Origin: Marinobacter flavimaris
Lineage (GTDB): Bacteria; Pseudomonadota; Gammaproteobacteria; Pseudomonadales; Oleiphilaceae
Direction: 5' to 3'
NCBI RefSeq assembly: GCF_002933295.1
Contig: NZ_PSSW01000004.1
Coordinates: forward strand, 1-64,000
DNA: 64,000 nt
The position numbers were made by a program, and so were the translations under genes. The notes under the pieces were generated by a model. That model worked only from the letters and a program-made list of their open reading frames with translations, was not told the DNA's origin and did not search any database. Below are positions 63,966 to 64,000 of this stretch, piece by piece. Within the stretch, counting starts at the first letter, position 1, and every line of letters begins with the position of its first letter.

Positions 63966-64000
63966 GGCACTGCCTCCCTGTTGTTCTCGCAGGACCCACT

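Overview
The window looks like a chromosomal segment of a marine, heterotrophic gammaproteobacterium, most likely Marinobacter or a close relative. This rests on recognised gene families (a BCCT transporter, OvoA, a single-chain acyl-CoA carboxylase, an alkylsulfatase, and a GcvT-fused dimethylglycine dehydrogenase-like enzyme beside fhs and a GlxA-type regulator), not on a database search. No rRNA, tRNA, CRISPR array or complete mobile element was found.

Bases 1-18290 form a compact metal-resistance island. Its left edge is the end of an IS21-like element, which supplies the last codons of a Cd/Zn-type cation exporter gene. That gene diverges from a CadR-like MerR regulator. A minus-strand operon follows, encoding a periplasmic thiol and copper redox set (remnant DsbG-like fragment, split DsbD, SCO, TlpA). 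Next come a mercury operon (merR, merTPA), a CueR-controlled copA operon, a multicopper oxidase whose signal peptide is out of frame, a Cys-rich small membrane protein, and a long plus-strand run (Met-rich protein, DUF411/CopG-like protein, BNR-repeat protein, cytochrome c, anchored periplasmic protein, CcdA). Four promoters with the 19-bp spacer used by MerR-family activators can be read directly, so cadmium/lead-, mercury- and copper-type responses sit side by side.

Bases 18290-30900 are mixed accessory and housekeeping genes with much decay. They include a periplasmic binding protein, TrxC, DUF2750, an MscS-type channel and a BCCT transporter. An outer-membrane DUF2860 gene, a Bcr-type drug exporter and ovoA are all broken by deletions. 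A PAS-GGDEF protein, pseudoazurin, an AlkA-type glycosylase, a deaminase and a DMT exporter follow.

Bases 30900-53800 are ordinary chromosomal metabolism and regulation: NnrU, a zinc metallopeptidase, a nitroreductase, a cyclase-family hydrolase, three LysR regulators, a single-chain acyl-CoA carboxylase, a BamA/TamA-like outer-membrane protein, a Kef-type antiporter, a homocysteine methyltransferase, an alkylsulfatase, a divergent MocR/FMN-binding pair, two methyltransferases and several small proteins.

Bases 53780-56800 are again irregular. Five tandem 13-bp repeats each carry a Shine-Dalgarno sequence plus ATG in front of a DUF2784 gene. A maleate isomerase-like protein lacks the family cysteines. 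There is a GGDEF stub followed by REP-like repeats, a DsrE-like secreted protein and a decayed PepSY gene. Bases 56806-63965 hold a one-carbon cluster (dimethylglycine dehydrogenase-like enzyme, serine dehydratase, GbdR-like regulator, formate-tetrahydrofolate ligase) that fits glycine betaine catabolism.
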